The notes: generated from the letters alone by a model not told the origin. Counted from the stretch's first letter, positions 9,842-21,928 are shown. The stretch: 64,000 bases of DNA from Botrytis cinerea B05.10 (GCF_000143535.2 NC_037319.1:2046001-2110000); one strand, 5' to 3'. Numbers and translations are program-made.

Positions 9842-12761
9842 TCATGAACGAACTCGCTTAGCTTCTATTCATTATTAGCACAACTCTTAAATCAGTTTAG
9901 AAATTTTGAAAAGTACTAACCATTGATAATCAATTCATCGCCATCTTCGAAGTCTGCATCAGCTCTGGGCCTCTTTCCTGAGGTCGAAATGGGTGACCCA
10001 TTCGACTTTGGAGTTGGAGGTTGAGGAGCAACCACTAGAGATGGGTGATTCTCTTCATTTTCATCTTCATCGTAATCGATCTCGTCTTCTTGGTCTTGTC
10101 CATTGTCGAGGTTAAGATTTGTTGCCTGGGGTTCGGCGACCGAAGCATTGCTTAACGTGGCGCTGTCTGTCTCGGCTGCTGTGTCATCAAAGGTAGCGTT
10201 GGTAATGGAGATAACCTCGCCCACAGAAATATTCAGGAGTTCGTTGTCTTGGAAAGTGTCGTCATCGTCCAATTGGTAGTTTTGGAGGAACTGGGTTTCT
10301 TCGTCGCCAACGCCTAAATCAAAATCATCTCCCTCCAAATTCTGCTCCTGTCCATCTGCAAGATCGTCGTCATAACTAATTTCCACGTTATTTATTTCCA
10401 GAGTGTGATCCGCAAGATCTAAACCTTCGCTGTCTCCATTCTGTTCGATTTCATTAACATCGCAAGGTACTTCTGGTTTATTATCTGCTGACTCAAGGCC
10501 TTTGTCATCTTCGGTTTGTTCGTTTTCGTTGTTATCTTCGTACGAGGCATACTCACGGTCCTCGTCATTGGTGGCGTTCAAGTCGATCTCATCTTCGGCA
10601 TTTTCGATATCCTTTAGTACTGCTCTATCTTCTTCCTCGCTGTTGAAGTTATTATCAGCGTTCTCTTCTTCATAGTCAATGTCGCTTTCTGCGTCGTGAA
10701 ATATCTCCTTGGGTTGTGCAGCTTCATCAGTATGGGTCGTTTCGTCGCCAAGTTGATCGTCTAATTCAACAGATGCGTTCTCTGTTTTGTTGGAGACTGA
10801 CTTTCGAGGAGACTCTTCTTCTGCCGATTGACGTTCAGTTAGATCAAGGTCATTACAAGTGGAACAAAAACAGGTATCAGGAAAAGCGCATAGCAAGTTA
10901 AAATCGGTGTATCTACCGTTGTGCAGCCTGCTTTCATCAGTCTCAGGCGGTTCGGACTTCAGAGCTCCATCGCCAGGGAGTTTCTCTGCGTCTTCTTCAT
11001 ATTCATAATCGATAAAGTCCCCTTCTTCTTCTTCTTCTTCTTCAGGTTCGTTATTGGCTTGTTCCGAGGTTTCGGGTGATCTACGATCCGTTGCAGGTAC
11101 TGGCTCTTGATGTCCAACCTCTCCTCGCTTATCCTCCTGCTTCCCTTGGGAAGTTTCAGCACTGGCTGAAGTTGTAGAATTTACGTTTTGATTTGGTTGG
11201 GCATGATTGAAACCAGGGTCGCGGTTCTCGACGTGTATATCAATAGCTTTGATAGACTTATCTCCATCCTCGAGCTCGGTATTGTACTCGTCGGGGGAAG
11301 ATTCGCTGTCATAATGTTCCGTCTGCTCTCCGAATTCGGTCGGATCATCTTCACTTTCGGCATCCCAAGTCACATAGTCAAGTAGTCCCTTGCCCTCAGC
11401 GGCCCCTTTTGTGAGTGCTAGAAATCTATCAGGACCAGTAGGCTGGATAACGAGTCTCAGATTCAAAGGGGGAATTTCTCCAGCGCCGTCATTGTTGACT
11501 AGTTGTTCATATAGGCGAATGATTTGGCCTAAGCTCAAGTCAGGAGGATAACTTGTGAGTTGCGTCTACAGGTGATGTTAGCAAAAGTCAAGATTGAGAG
11601 TAGGATATCTTGAAGACTCACCTCTTCAATCACTAACTGAAGCTCCTCGATAACCAGGCTAATCTTGTCGTCTTGGGGCAAATTCTCCTCTGCGAGGACT
11701 TTACGAATTTCGGAACAAAACTCATTCAACGATTTCTCAACTACGGATGAATCTTCGAAGAAAAAATCGTTAGGATGATCTGTGGAAGACTTCCTAATCA
11801 ATGGGTAATTTCGGTTATTGTATTTGACTACTATTCCATGGGCATGATATTGATTCTCCGAATCTTTCGTAGACTCGAGTGTAGCATTGTTGGGATCGAT
11901 CAAGCCACTTTCCGCAGAGACTGTGTTCAGATCTGGATGTTCTTGTTCTTGTCCTTCGGTATGTGAATTGAGATTGATTGGGTCGCTCTCAGCGGATTCA
12001 GTGCTCAAGCCAAGTTGTTCCCCATCCTCCGCATGTGTTTTGGAAACAATTGCCTCGACGGAATTTGCTGGCTCATTAACATTGCCATCAAGCTCTTCTT
12101 GAGTAGGGCCATCGTAGCTGGGGTTTGATGGGCTATTAGATTGTGGGTCTTCATCAGTGGGCGGATGAGGAGATGAAATAGGTGCAAGCTCCTTAGGTTC
12201 CTTGGAATCTGAATTATTTGTACTATCGGTACTATTGTCGACTACGGTTTCTGAGCCATGTATATTTACTTCTATGTCTTGCGCATCTGCAACTTCATTT
12301 GGCTCTTGTACCTCTTCGGGAACGTCCCAAAATTGATCAGGAATTCCAGTATCCACAAAATTTGACTCTGTGGCGTGTAGCTCAGTGAAGGAAGCATCGG
12401 AAGTTTCATCGGTTGCAAACGACAAAACAGCTGGTTCCTGTTCCATGATGTGATCAACTGCTTCCTCCTCCAATAATTCTGCATCTTCCATATGGTATGA
12501 TGCATCATCACCGTCATCGTCGACCATCAGATCGTCCGTCTCGACATGTGCGGGTACATCGGTAATATTGGTATCGAAGTCTGCATCTGCATCTGCATCG
12601 ATATCATCTAGAATATCATCTTCGTCAACATTGCCAGTAGTGAGGTCGATATCGATATCGATGTCTTCCTCGGCTGTATTGTGCCCGTGCTCAGAAGCTA
12701 TCTCCATGCTGTCGTCCACCATTGTGTGAAATGTTGGGTGTGCAAGACTCGACACACTCAT
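9842..12761 (-). CDS. Conserved, highly acidic protein of unknown function
   Basis: Proposed exons: 12761-11622, 11565-9921 and 9864-9842, for 935 residues. The first intron (11621-11566, GTGAGT...CTGTAG) is clear. The last is inferred: it replaces an immediate stop by the ending NEAKRVRS, with a GTTAGT donor and GCTAATAATG branch. If the last intron is not used, the protein ends at 9916. An in-frame Met at 12722 (MVDDSMEIASEHGH) may be the true start. The N-terminal ~280 residues are Asp/Glu-rich with DIDIDIDL repeats. A non-acidic core (about residues 300-440) includes GIVVKYNNRNYPLI, SLVIEELQLVIEETQL and LSLGQIIRLYEQLVNNDG. The rest is again acidic with poly-Glu. I recall similar uncharacterised proteins in other Pezizomycotina but know no function; a nuclear, histone- or chaperone-related role is only a guess from composition. 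Confidence 0.82.
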
Positions 12762-13320
12762 GAGTTCGTAGCTTCACGGCTTTCAGCGAAAATACCGAAT
12801 TTGATTTAAAGTCGAAAAGAGCAAAAGGGGATTTATGGATAAAAGACGTGTAAGGTTGGCTTTCAAGTAATGCTGTCAGGCATAAGATATGGTTGATATC
12901 TTGGTTTCGCGTGTAACAGTAAATGTGAAAGGGTTTTAGTATGCAGTGGGGACGGTAGGACAAAGGGATATCGGACCAATGAGCAAAGAATCAAAGATTT
13001 GAGATACCACCAAATGGCAAACTAATGATTAGATTAAACACATTTATTATCACTTGTTGTTGAGTCTTGACTGTTGAGTGAGTTGATGTCGTTCTGGATA
13101 ATTTGAGAACCCTTGCGAAAGATCAAAGTGTGGTAGCGCGCTTTTGGAGCTTCATACACTAAATTAGCGCTTATTTTAGCTTAGCTATCACGTGTGGATC
13201 CATGTCGGAACATTGTTTGGCTCACTGTCCGATATACACATTGCAATACGATCTAAACTGTCTACATTCAAACTCACTGACAGCATTGAGAAAGGTGTAG
13301 TTACTCGAATTTTACTCAAA
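12762..13320. promoter_or_regulatory. Divergent promoter region, acidic protein/RET2
   Basis: 559 bp between two divergent start codons, containing both promoters. The small ORF at 13192 simply runs into the RET2 start region. No specific element is assigned. Confidence 0.5.
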
Positions 13321-15076
13321 ATGGTGCGCCCCTCTATTCAATACTTTGCTGTTTTCTGTTGTGCTAACAAATTCCCAGGTTGTCTTAGCAGCTTCGATTT
13401 GTACCCGGGGGGGAAAAGCTGTCCTCTCCAGGCAGTTTCGCGAAATGCAAAGGTCCCGAATTGAAGCTCTTCTGGCATCCTTTCCAAAGTTGGCTGATTC
13501 CGGAACTCAACATACTACGGTCGAGCAAGATAATGTACGATTTGTGTACCAGCCGCTGGACGAATTATACATGGTCCTCATTACGAACAAGCAATCCAAC
13601 ATCTTACAAGATATCGATTCCTTGCACCTATTCGCGCAGGTGGTCACTAGCACATGCAAGACCTTGGATGAAAGGGAGATTTTAAAGAATGCATACGAAT
13701 TGCTCAGTGCATTTGACGAGATCGTCACGCTTGGATATAGGGAAAACCTTACAATTAGCCAAATCAAGACATTCCTGGAGATGGAGAGTCATGAAGAAAG
13801 GATACAAGAAATCATCTCAAGAGTAGGTTATATGCATGTATATTCTCAGGCCATCAGCTAATTGATATCTCAGAATAAAGAGCTCGAGGCCACCGAAGAG
13901 CGCAAGCGCAAAGCAAAACAATTGGAAATGCAGCGCAAGGAGGTTTCAAGGAGTGGCAGAAGTGCTATACCAAGCAGGCCACAGTATCCCACATATACAC
14001 CACCTACGCAATCCGCAAACACCGAAACCTACGATTCATATGAAGCTGCCAAAAATAAAACTTTCAAGTAGGCTACTTTATCGTCTCTGCTAGATCATTG
14101 ATACTAACAATTCGCAGAGCTAGCGCGCCGAAAGGCAAAGGAATGCAATTGGGAAAGAAGTCAAAGACTACCGACATGTTTGAGAGAGTTCGTGGGGATA
14201 TGGGTGCTGAAGTAGAAGAAACTGTCTCATCGCCACTTATTCCAAATCATCCTACATCAGCTGCTGCCGAACAACCACCTCACACTCCCTCCGCAATGGA
14301 CCGTGATGCAATCCACGTTACTATCTCAGAGTCGATCAATGCCAAATTATCTCGAGATGGATCACTTAATTCCTTGGAAGTTAAGGGTGATTTGAACTTG
14401 AGGATCTCAGACCCTACACTTACCAAGGTCAAATTAGATATCGTTGCCAACCAGAGTCATGGAGTGCAATTCCGCACACATCCAAATGTTGATAAGGGAG
14501 CGTTCAATGGATCGAAAGCCATTCAAATGAGCAATGTTTCAAAGGGCTTCCCTGTCAATAATTCGGTCGGTGTCCTAAGATGGAGAGCTCAACCAAAGAC
14601 AGATGACACTAGTGCCTTGCCGATTCAGTTCACTGTATGGGTTGTTGGTGGACAAGGCGATCCTCTCAATATTACTGTAGAATATGAACTTACAGGAGAG
14701 GATACTCTTCAGGATGTCACCGTTAATATTCCATACGCCTCGAGCGAGCCCGCAGTATCTAGCTTCGACGCAACGTATGAAGTCTCTGGCGATAGCCTTG
14801 AATGGACGATTGGATCTGTGGATTCCTCTAATGGAGCTGGCTCTTTTGAATTTGAAGTACAGGATGGGGATGAGAATGATTTCTTCCCAATGCAAATTAG
14901 ATTTGCTAAAACAAAGCCTTTCATTGATGTTGATGTAAGTCATACCCGACCTCCTTAATGGCAGTCAGATACTAAAATTTATGCAGGTTACCAATGTCAC
15001 ATTACTTGAACTGAACGAGGCGGTAGATTTCTCAAAGGATATCAAGTCGGTCGCTGATTCTTATCTGGTGGAGTAA
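13321..15076 (+). CDS. RET2: Coatomer (COPI) delta subunit
   Basis: Five exons: 13321-13323, 13379-13822, 13874-14067, 14118-14934 and 14987-15076, giving 515 residues. Exon 1 is the ATG alone; splicing yields MVVLAASICTRGGKAVLSRQ, the invariant delta-COP N-terminus. Residues 1-140 form the longin-like adaptor domain (FVYQPLDELYMVLITNKQSN; LFAQVVTSTCKTLDEREI). A charged linker around 150-260 includes KASAPKGKGMQLGKKSK. The C-terminal half is the mu-homology domain (VHVTISESINAKLSRDG; LDIVANQSHGVQFRTHPN; WVVGGQGDPLNITVEYEL), ending KSVADSYLVE. Delta-COP belongs to the F-subcomplex of the COPI coat, which returns cargo from Golgi to ER. All introns have clean GT-AG ends. APC4 follows on the same strand. 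Confidence 0.97.
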
Positions 15077-15505
15077 GAAAATGGGTGCAGAAAACGAACA
15101 GGATCTGATTGAAGTGCATGGCGTAGGATGGGATGGCAATCCATGATCTTCATTGTTTTACTAGCCGTAGAAATTAAAACTTATTGATATTTTATAATAA
15201 TTTCCGGAACATTTTGCACGATCACTCTGCATCATTGCACAATCAAAATCAATGTCCATCTTAAATCGAAAGTTCAGTTCAGCACAACGCAGGTAAGGGT
15301 ATCCATCTGCCTAGGTATTTTGGTTATAAAAAGGAAAGAACGAGCGTTTTGTAACTCTCGCTTACGTACTCACTACAACAATGTGGATATTTACATAACG
15401 CGTAGTTTTTGTAGAACTATCAACCAGCTCCTGAGAAATGTGAAAACAGCCACCTTATCAATAAAATTCTTTCGTCTTAGATGCCATTTTATTCCAGCGG
15501 ACAAC
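15077..15505. promoter_or_regulatory. APC4: RET2-APC4 intergenic region with an MluI box
   Basis: 429 bp between the RET2 stop and the chosen APC4 start. An ACGCGT box lies at 15398-15403, about 100 bp before the APC4 ATG; in yeast this hexamer binds MBF and drives G1/S genes. An in-frame upstream ATG at 15320 would add 62 residues with no family resemblance, so this part is treated as leader. Confidence 0.5.
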
Positions 15506-18155
15506 ATGGTGGAGGTCAAACGTCTTGAGCTACTCGGTGAGAAAACTTTGCATCAAACGGTGAATCCTAAACTGCTGGTATATTGTCCGTCGATGGACCT
15601 GATAGCATTGGGTAGCACAGACCAGCAAGTTTTAATCTACCGTTTGAATGGACAGAGAGTTTATGGAGCTGCACAGAAAGTCAATACTCTTCGTGTTGAA
15701 AAAATCAACTGGAAACCAAATGGTATCGAACGTCCCCGGTCGTTGATAATGTCGTACTAACAGCTTTGCAGGCCAATTACTAGCAATCGCCTGGAGTGAT
15801 GGATCTGTACGCCTCATAGGTGCAGAAAGTACAAAGGTGGTTCATCATTTCTCTACAACTTTGGATGATCAGGAGTTCTCTGGGGTCACGTGCATGGGTT
15901 GGAGTTCAAATACAATTGGTAGAAGAGCTGAGAGTAAAGCATCGAAGCTTGTCCCAGATACATTAAAGAAATTTTTTGAGGGCGAGACGGAACTGTCAAA
16001 AGAGAAGGCCGTCTTGGACTTGCCGAAAGATCTTGCCCTCCTTGACATTGAACCTAGCCTGCCAAAGCTAAGCATACTCCCTGCAGGAGGAACCTCGTGA
16101 GTGTGTCTTTTATTGTTGTTTTCTTTTTCGGGAACTCTGGCTTATTACTTTGCGCCAGAGATGAAGTTTTTAGCTCCAGGTCTTCTTTGGACGCGCTTTT
16201 CCGTCCTTTCGACCCTGAAGATAATGACATGGCCGATGTCATGGTTGTTGGGACGAAGGAAGGCAACATCCATCTGAGCATCTACGACTCATTTGTTGTA
16301 GGATCTTTCAAATCCCCAGTCATAGTTCAAAGACGTCCGGCATATCTTATTTCACATGCATCCCATAGATTATATTCGACGCATGCATTGCTCATGAAAA
16401 CCACCGAATCTGAAGAAAGAATCTATTTCGTCCCCATGGATCTTCGTTTCCTGTCAGCCTCTAGCGAATATCTCTCCATCCTTGCGTCGCGATCAACAGC
16501 TTTAGAGAACCTCCTTAGATATATCAATCAAATACGATGCCTTATGCTTGCGGAATGGAAGTCAACTCAAGAATTACCCAGCAGGTTCCTCCGAAATGTT
16601 AATGAAACCCTTGCTGAACAAGAGAATCGAGATATTGTACAGGCGCTTTATCATTCAGTTGCAACTGGCCACACCTTTCCAGTTGTGCGGGAATGGCTTG
16701 TGGATGAGCTAACAGAAAGGGTAAGTTTGCTTTGTCTGATATTCGCAGAGTTGTGCTAAGTTTGTAGGGTCATAAAAGATGGGACAAAGCCGTGGTATCG
16801 GGTCTTGAAAACCTCCGGCGTTTAGTTCATGAGAATATGCTCCCAGCCCTAGATCGTTGTTCTGTCATTCTCAGCCGATTGAATGGAATTGCCAAATTTC
16901 AAGGCCCGGATTCCTCTTTGGGCTTTTCCAGTGCTCAAATTACTTCGATTATGGATACGATTGCGTCTCTGCATCTTGTTTCTGCCAAAATTTTACTTCA
17001 AGTAGTAGATGAGCTTGAACTTTTTACTTCGTTTTCTGCTTGGCTTCGTTACGAGATAGACAGGCTCGCATCTGATGCGTCCTCACAAAATGACGATGGT
17101 GACAAAGAGGCTTTAATTGATCACGGTAAAGTATTACTGTACATTCAAACAGTGATGACCAACAGCCCTCTGGCAGCTTTCATAGGCGAGGTTAAACCTG
17201 AAGACTACGAGGAAGAAAGTGCGCATGTCGGGAAAGGCGCTCAAATGTTCGACTTGCTCACAAGACAATTAGAAAAGCAAGAACAAGGTCTCAAATACAG
17301 AAGAACTCTGCCACAAGTAGATTTTCTTTGCAAGTATTTGAGGGCTCAGGCGACGGGTATCTTTACTCAAATTGCAGATGCTGAAAAGAGCAATGTCCTT
17401 TTCGGTAAAGCTAGCGAACTAGGCATGGCTCACAAAGACGTCCCTGTTGAGATGAAGATGAAAATAATTGTCAGTATTGTCAGTATGAGTCTTGCAGCTC
17501 ATCGCTGATTCATTTTAGGATCGTAACACATGCCATGGCTATATCGCCTTTGTGCCAAAAGACTTCTTGAATCAAGGTCAGTCAATATACTACTCATATA
17601 CTTTCCTGGGTGTTGGTTAACTGGAAAATAGTCCAAGTCGTTCAGGTTGAGCTTCTCATCGAGAATGGTATCAGTACTGTGCGTAGCACAAGTTCTTCTA
17701 CCATGCAGCTTGGCGATGGGAAGATCAAGGATCTTAAATTTTTAGACGACAAGACCATAATCGTGCTATGGGAGGCCGGTGGTAAGGCTTAATCAATCCC
17801 TCTGTCTTTCGGCACTAATATGATTGTAGGGAAGTGCAATCTTCTCGGGATATCTTACAGTATTGGAGGTGAAGGCCACATGAAATATCAACCTCATAGA
17901 ATTTCTGCAAGTCGCTCTAAAGCAATTGTTTTCAACAACGAAGAGGTAATCGACAGGTTTCTGCAAAGTGAATTTGCAGTCGATGGGTCATTCGTCCCAG
18001 AATATATAATGATCCGGCCACAAATTGGCTCTAAGAACAACGACGAGAGGAAGAGATTAGTGATTTTGGCCAAAGATAGACTTCGTTACAAGGTTTTTAG
18101 TTGGACTGGGTCTTCTTCTGAGGGAAAAGTCGATGAGGATGTTCCAATGTCATGA
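15506..18155 (+). CDS. APC4: Anaphase-promoting complex subunit 4
   Basis: Seven exons: 15506-15722, 15772-16096, 16159-16720, 16768-17469, 17519-17576, 17632-17781 and 17830-18155, for 779 residues. The N-terminus holds the Apc4 WD40-type repeat (KINWKPNGQLLAIAWSDGSV; LIGAESTKVVHHF; VTCMGWSSN) and continues at VMVVGTKEGNIHLSIYDSFV. The middle is the long helical Apc4 domain (WLVDELTERGHKRWDKAV; GLENLRRLVHENMLPALDRC; ELFTSFSAWLRYEIDRLAS). APC4 is a scaffold of the APC/C ubiquitin ligase platform and helps join APC1 and APC5; it acts in the nucleus during mitosis. The donor of intron 4 is duplicated: ATT followed by GTCAGT occurs at 17467 and 17476, so exon 4 may end at 17469 or 17478 with frame kept. 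Family assignment is strong from the WD40 start plus helical architecture. Confidence 0.92.
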
Positions 18156-18601
18156 ATCTGAGTGTAAGTAGAGTACTACTATATAGCAACGAAGATTGAC
18201 AACCGAGAAGTTTTCCATCGCTTTTACAAATTACATCGAATATGCAGTATTCAACAGGGAATCCGATAACACACAAACATGGCACGAATCAGAGCCAAGA
18301 GACAACGCCTAGGTAGCTTGAAGAATTCTGTGAATAATAGATAACGACACCCCAGAAGGAGAGTGGGGGAATAATAGTAGCGGGGGATGGCATTTGGCGG
18401 ACGCACTAAAATACGGTTCGCTCCTTCCAAATACATCGATGTGACCACTTTCAGATTAAAGACGTATCAACAAATCAATAACAATAAGGATCAGCCCGAC
18501 GTGCGATCATTTTGTGTCGTATCTTTCTCACGCGTTTTTCTCTAAATCTAGAATCTTAGAGACAACTAATTGACTTGCTCTTATACCTCAAGTGAGGTAT
18601 C
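18156..18601. other. APC4-permease intergenic region
   Basis: 446 bp between two plus-strand genes: the APC4 3' end and the permease promoter. An ACGCGT hexamer occurs at 18540-18545, but a link to cell-cycle control of a permease is not expected. No other feature is seen. Confidence 0.5.
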
Positions 18602-20869
18602 ATGACGTTCCACAATGATAGGGCTTCCGTAGAACGAAAGAGCATAAATGGCGAGGTACGAGAAGCTGGCCTGGAAGCTGGATTGCCGTCTCCAACCGAC
18701 GGATATGGAGAAACCAAAAATGACGTTAACGATATGCTGAGACTGGGAAAGAAGCAAGAATTCAAGGTGTGCAAATTACAGTACAGTTGGCCTCGACGAC
18801 GGCAGCAAATTAACTGAGCTATAGAGAAACTTTAGTCTCATCTCCACTCTCGGTTTCATTTCAATATATATGGCAACATGGGAGTTTGTCCTAGTGTTCG
18901 TGTTCCGCAATTCCAGTGTCAATAAGACAAATTACCTTACAGAACTATAGGTCACTGAGTGTCGGGTTGATCAATGGAGGGTTTGCTGGATTGTTCTGGG
19001 TATTCATTGGGACGGTGATATGTTATTCGTCAATCGTGGCGTCGCTCGCAGAAATGGAGTCAATGGCTCCTACGAGCGGTGGTAAGTGCCTCATGCAATA
19101 CTCACTCCAGTGAACAGTGAGGTTGATAAATTGCAGGTCAATATCACTGGGTTTCCGAGTTTTCTCCCCCCAAATATCAAAAGTTCCTAAGTTATACAGC
19201 CGGTGATGACACCCCATATTTATTCTCCTCCTCAACACTCTCCACTTTTGCTAACCACGCCCCCGCCAGGCTGGATGTCGAGTCTTGGCTGGATTGCCAG
19301 CTTTGCTAGCAGCGTCTTTGTCCTTGCTACTCTCGTTGAAGCAATTATCGATATTCGAAATGCAGATTTTTTATTCTCATCATGGCAATATACACTCATC
19401 ATGATAGCCTATTTGCTCATAACAATTGTTTTCAACACATGGGGCGCAAGACTCCTGCCTGTCATTGAAACCACTTCTTTGTTCGGACATTTGGCAGGGT
19501 TTCTGATAACTATCATACCTCTATGGGTTATGGCACCAAAGAACTCGACAAGAAGTGTGTTTTTAGATGTGATTAATAATGGAGGATGGAGTAACACAGG
19601 AACGAGTTGTTTGATCGCGCAGGTTAGCGTGATGTATTGTAATCTAGGTGAGTCATTGAAGAGCCGGATCGTTGAATTGAGTTTGGTTTCGTGGCTGATT
19701 AAATGGGGACATATAGGATCTGATAGTGCAGTGCATATCTGTAAGTACCCTATTTCCTCACATGATATGTCCGCTCAAATGCTCACATACCACTCAGCCG
19801 AAGAAGTAGAAGATGCATCGATCAACGTTCCACGAGCTATGTGGTGGAGCTATATACTCAACGTTTTCTTGGGAATCATCACGCTAGTAACCATGCTCTT
19901 CTGCATCGGTCCCCTCGACGCAGCAATTGAATCTCCAGCTCCCTATCTAAGCCTGTTTCTAAACACAGGATCTGAGGCCATGGCCACAGCTCTTATGATT
20001 ATCCTTCGTATGTTCACCAATATCACACCCCATTTCTATTTGCGATCACATGTAGTGCCCTATTTCCCAACACAGCATCAACACTTCATTTTCCCGCATT
20101 TCCCTCCCAAATTGACCTCAATGGATGATAATGACCCCCCTATCTTGTAGTGATACTTGTCTTTTCTGGGAACATCACGGCGTTGGCTACGACGAGTAGA
20201 GAATTGTGGGCTTTCTCCAGGGATAAGGGTTTTCCATGTTCGCCATGGATATCCAAGGTAAGATCAATCAACCCTTCATCCTTCATCCAACATCCAACGT
20301 CACCTCTTCTTCAAAAGCTCTAATGGCCTTTAGATGAACCACAAACTCAACATTCCCCCTAATGCCATTTATCTAACATCCATCCTCACCCTTCTTCTCT
20401 GTCTCATAAATTTTGGTTCCTCCTTCGCCTTCAACATCGTTGTCTCCCTCTCTCTCCTCGCCCTTCTTTCTACCTACATGATAAGTATTGGGTGTGTTCT
20501 CTTGAAGCGCATCCAAGGTAAATCTCTGCCTCCCGCACGATGGAGTTTAGGGCGATTTGGATTACCCATTAACGCATTTGCATTTGCGTATTGCGGGTTC
20601 GTGATGGTTTGGAGTTGTTTTCCAAATGAGGCACCGGTTACACTTGGAAATGCTAATGTGAGTAACGCTCTCGATTTTCTAGAACTGAAAATATAAAGTT
20701 GGAAGATGAAAGATGGACTAACGACTGGTAGTGGGCACCGGCGGTTTGGTTTGCTGTCATTGTGATCGCAGGTGTAATATATATTGTACACGGGAGGAAG
20801 CATTATACACCACCAGTGGTGTTCGTAAAAGGGAGAGGAGACAGTGAGACGTTGCAAGCAGTTGACTAG
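18602..20869 (+). CDS. APC-superfamily permease (amino acid / GABA / choline type)
   Basis: Ten exons: 18602-18766, 18825-18895, 18951-19081, 19137-19202, 19270-19647, 19717-19740, 19798-20007, 20151-20257, 20334-20657 and 20732-20869, giving 537 residues. After a polar N-terminus come FSLISTLGFISIYMATWEFV, GLINGGFAGLFWVF, SLAEMESMAPTSGGQYHW and WVSEFSPPKYQKFLSYTAGW, classic for the fungal Uga4/Hnm1-like family. The motif EEVEDASINVPRAMWWSYI and the later SRELWAFSRDKGFP are also typical. About twelve transmembrane helices are expected in the plasma membrane. The substrate cannot be told from sequence; GABA, choline or other amino compounds are possible. One exon is only 24 nt (19717-19740). 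The donor of exon 2 (18895, GTTCGT) is the least certain junction, chosen because it gives the uninterrupted VLVSLSVGL. Confidence 0.92.
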
Positions 20870-21928
20870 AATGTGGAAGGGATGAAGTTATGAAATGTTA
20901 TCGTTTGTCTTGTTTAGATCTGTTTTGAGAATTAGACGTACATATTCATAGGAAATTCTGACTAGCACCCACGGTCTGCACTTTGCAGACAATCCTGGGA
21001 ATTAGGAGATGCGGGGCGTGAGATTCATACGATACTCTGTATATATCACATTTTTATCATTTTCCCAATCCGAGCTTGTAGCTTATACATTCCACGGATG
21101 TAATAACAGAAATATCTCTGATGTACAGCAATAGGTAAGTGAGATGATCTCTTCAACGTTGACATGCACGATTTCACAAACCCCAGCTCACCCATTGCGA
21201 GTATCGGCTGTAAATTGAGGATTGTAAGTGTGAAAAGGAACTCAAGTTCTGTGCGGACAATCTCAATCATGGTCTTTCTGATAGACGTAAGGTCAGAGGG
21301 CTGGAGGTATTCAAGCAGAATAACATGAGGAACTGTTTCATGTTTCTCAAAATCCGGTCTGGCATTGGGACCGTGCAACTCGGTTTGAAATTTTGTCATC
21401 TTCAGTTCGTCTAGAGGATGCAAATGTGTTCCGATATCTACCAGTGTTTTCTTTGTTGCAATAAACGACAATTTTATGACATAGTCGGGGCAGGTATTTA
21501 CTCTAGAAATACTCACTAGACCCATACGATCATCGAGTTCTGCATTCTGGCAATATTCTCTACCCTGGTGAACAGCATGAAGAGATGCCCAACTGGAAAT
21601 TTGTCAAATTCACTGATGAACCTTCGTCAATTTATACACGTCCCGATTTCATTACCAAGCCATTGTCCCAATCACTTTACGATAATATCTTTCTTGACAG
21701 AACCGGACTTATTAGAGATTATGTCAAATCTTCCAAAGACTCTGAGCTTTTCATTCGATCCTACTTACTCGAACAAATAATAATACAACATTTGAAATCC
21801 AGTTTTCGCGGATCAATTTTCTTTCCCAAATCAATAAAATGGTCGTCATACATTACGCAAATTCAATAGTATCCTTGCAGCGAGTAAAATTGTACATTCA
21901 CCCCTTTCCTTCACATACACCCGGTCTT
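20870..21928. other. Permease-Ku80 convergent region with weak ORFs
   Basis: About 1.06 kb of 3' flanks between convergent genes. It holds two short open frames: a minus-strand one at 21046-21525 (listed separately) and a plus-strand ATG frame at 21585-21869 (94 codons, starting MPNWKFVKFTDEPSS). Neither resembles a family I know; the second is not called as a gene. Confidence 0.4.
21046..21525 (-). CDS. Hypothetical ORF, possibly a gene remnant
   Basis: A 159-codon frame begins with ATG at 21525. The frame stays open upstream to about 21600, where a TTTCCAG acceptor-like site at 21593 could start an exon, so a longer spliced gene or a remnant is possible. I do not recognise a family. The segment with KHETVPHVILLEYLQPSDL has a mildly kinase-like flavour, but no catalytic motif is visible. 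It sits between the permease and Ku80, where a chance ORF of this size is plausible. Low confidence. Confidence 0.22.
   Translation of the reverse strand: MGLVSISRVNTCPDYVIKLSFIATKKTLVDIGTHLHPLDELKMTKFQTELHGPNARPDFEKHETVPHVILLEYLQPSDLTSIRKTMIEIVRTELEFLFTLTILNLQPILAMGELGFVKSCMSTLKRSSHLPIAVHQRYFCYYIRGMYKLQARIGKMIKM

Noticed and set aside
15320..15505. Upstream in-frame ATG extension of APC4
   Set aside because: The 62 extra residues are not family-like; MVEVKRLELLGEKTL at 15506 is the better start.
21585..21869. 94-codon plus-strand ATG frame between permease and Ku80
   Set aside because: Too short and without similarity I can name; kept only as a note in the gap entry.
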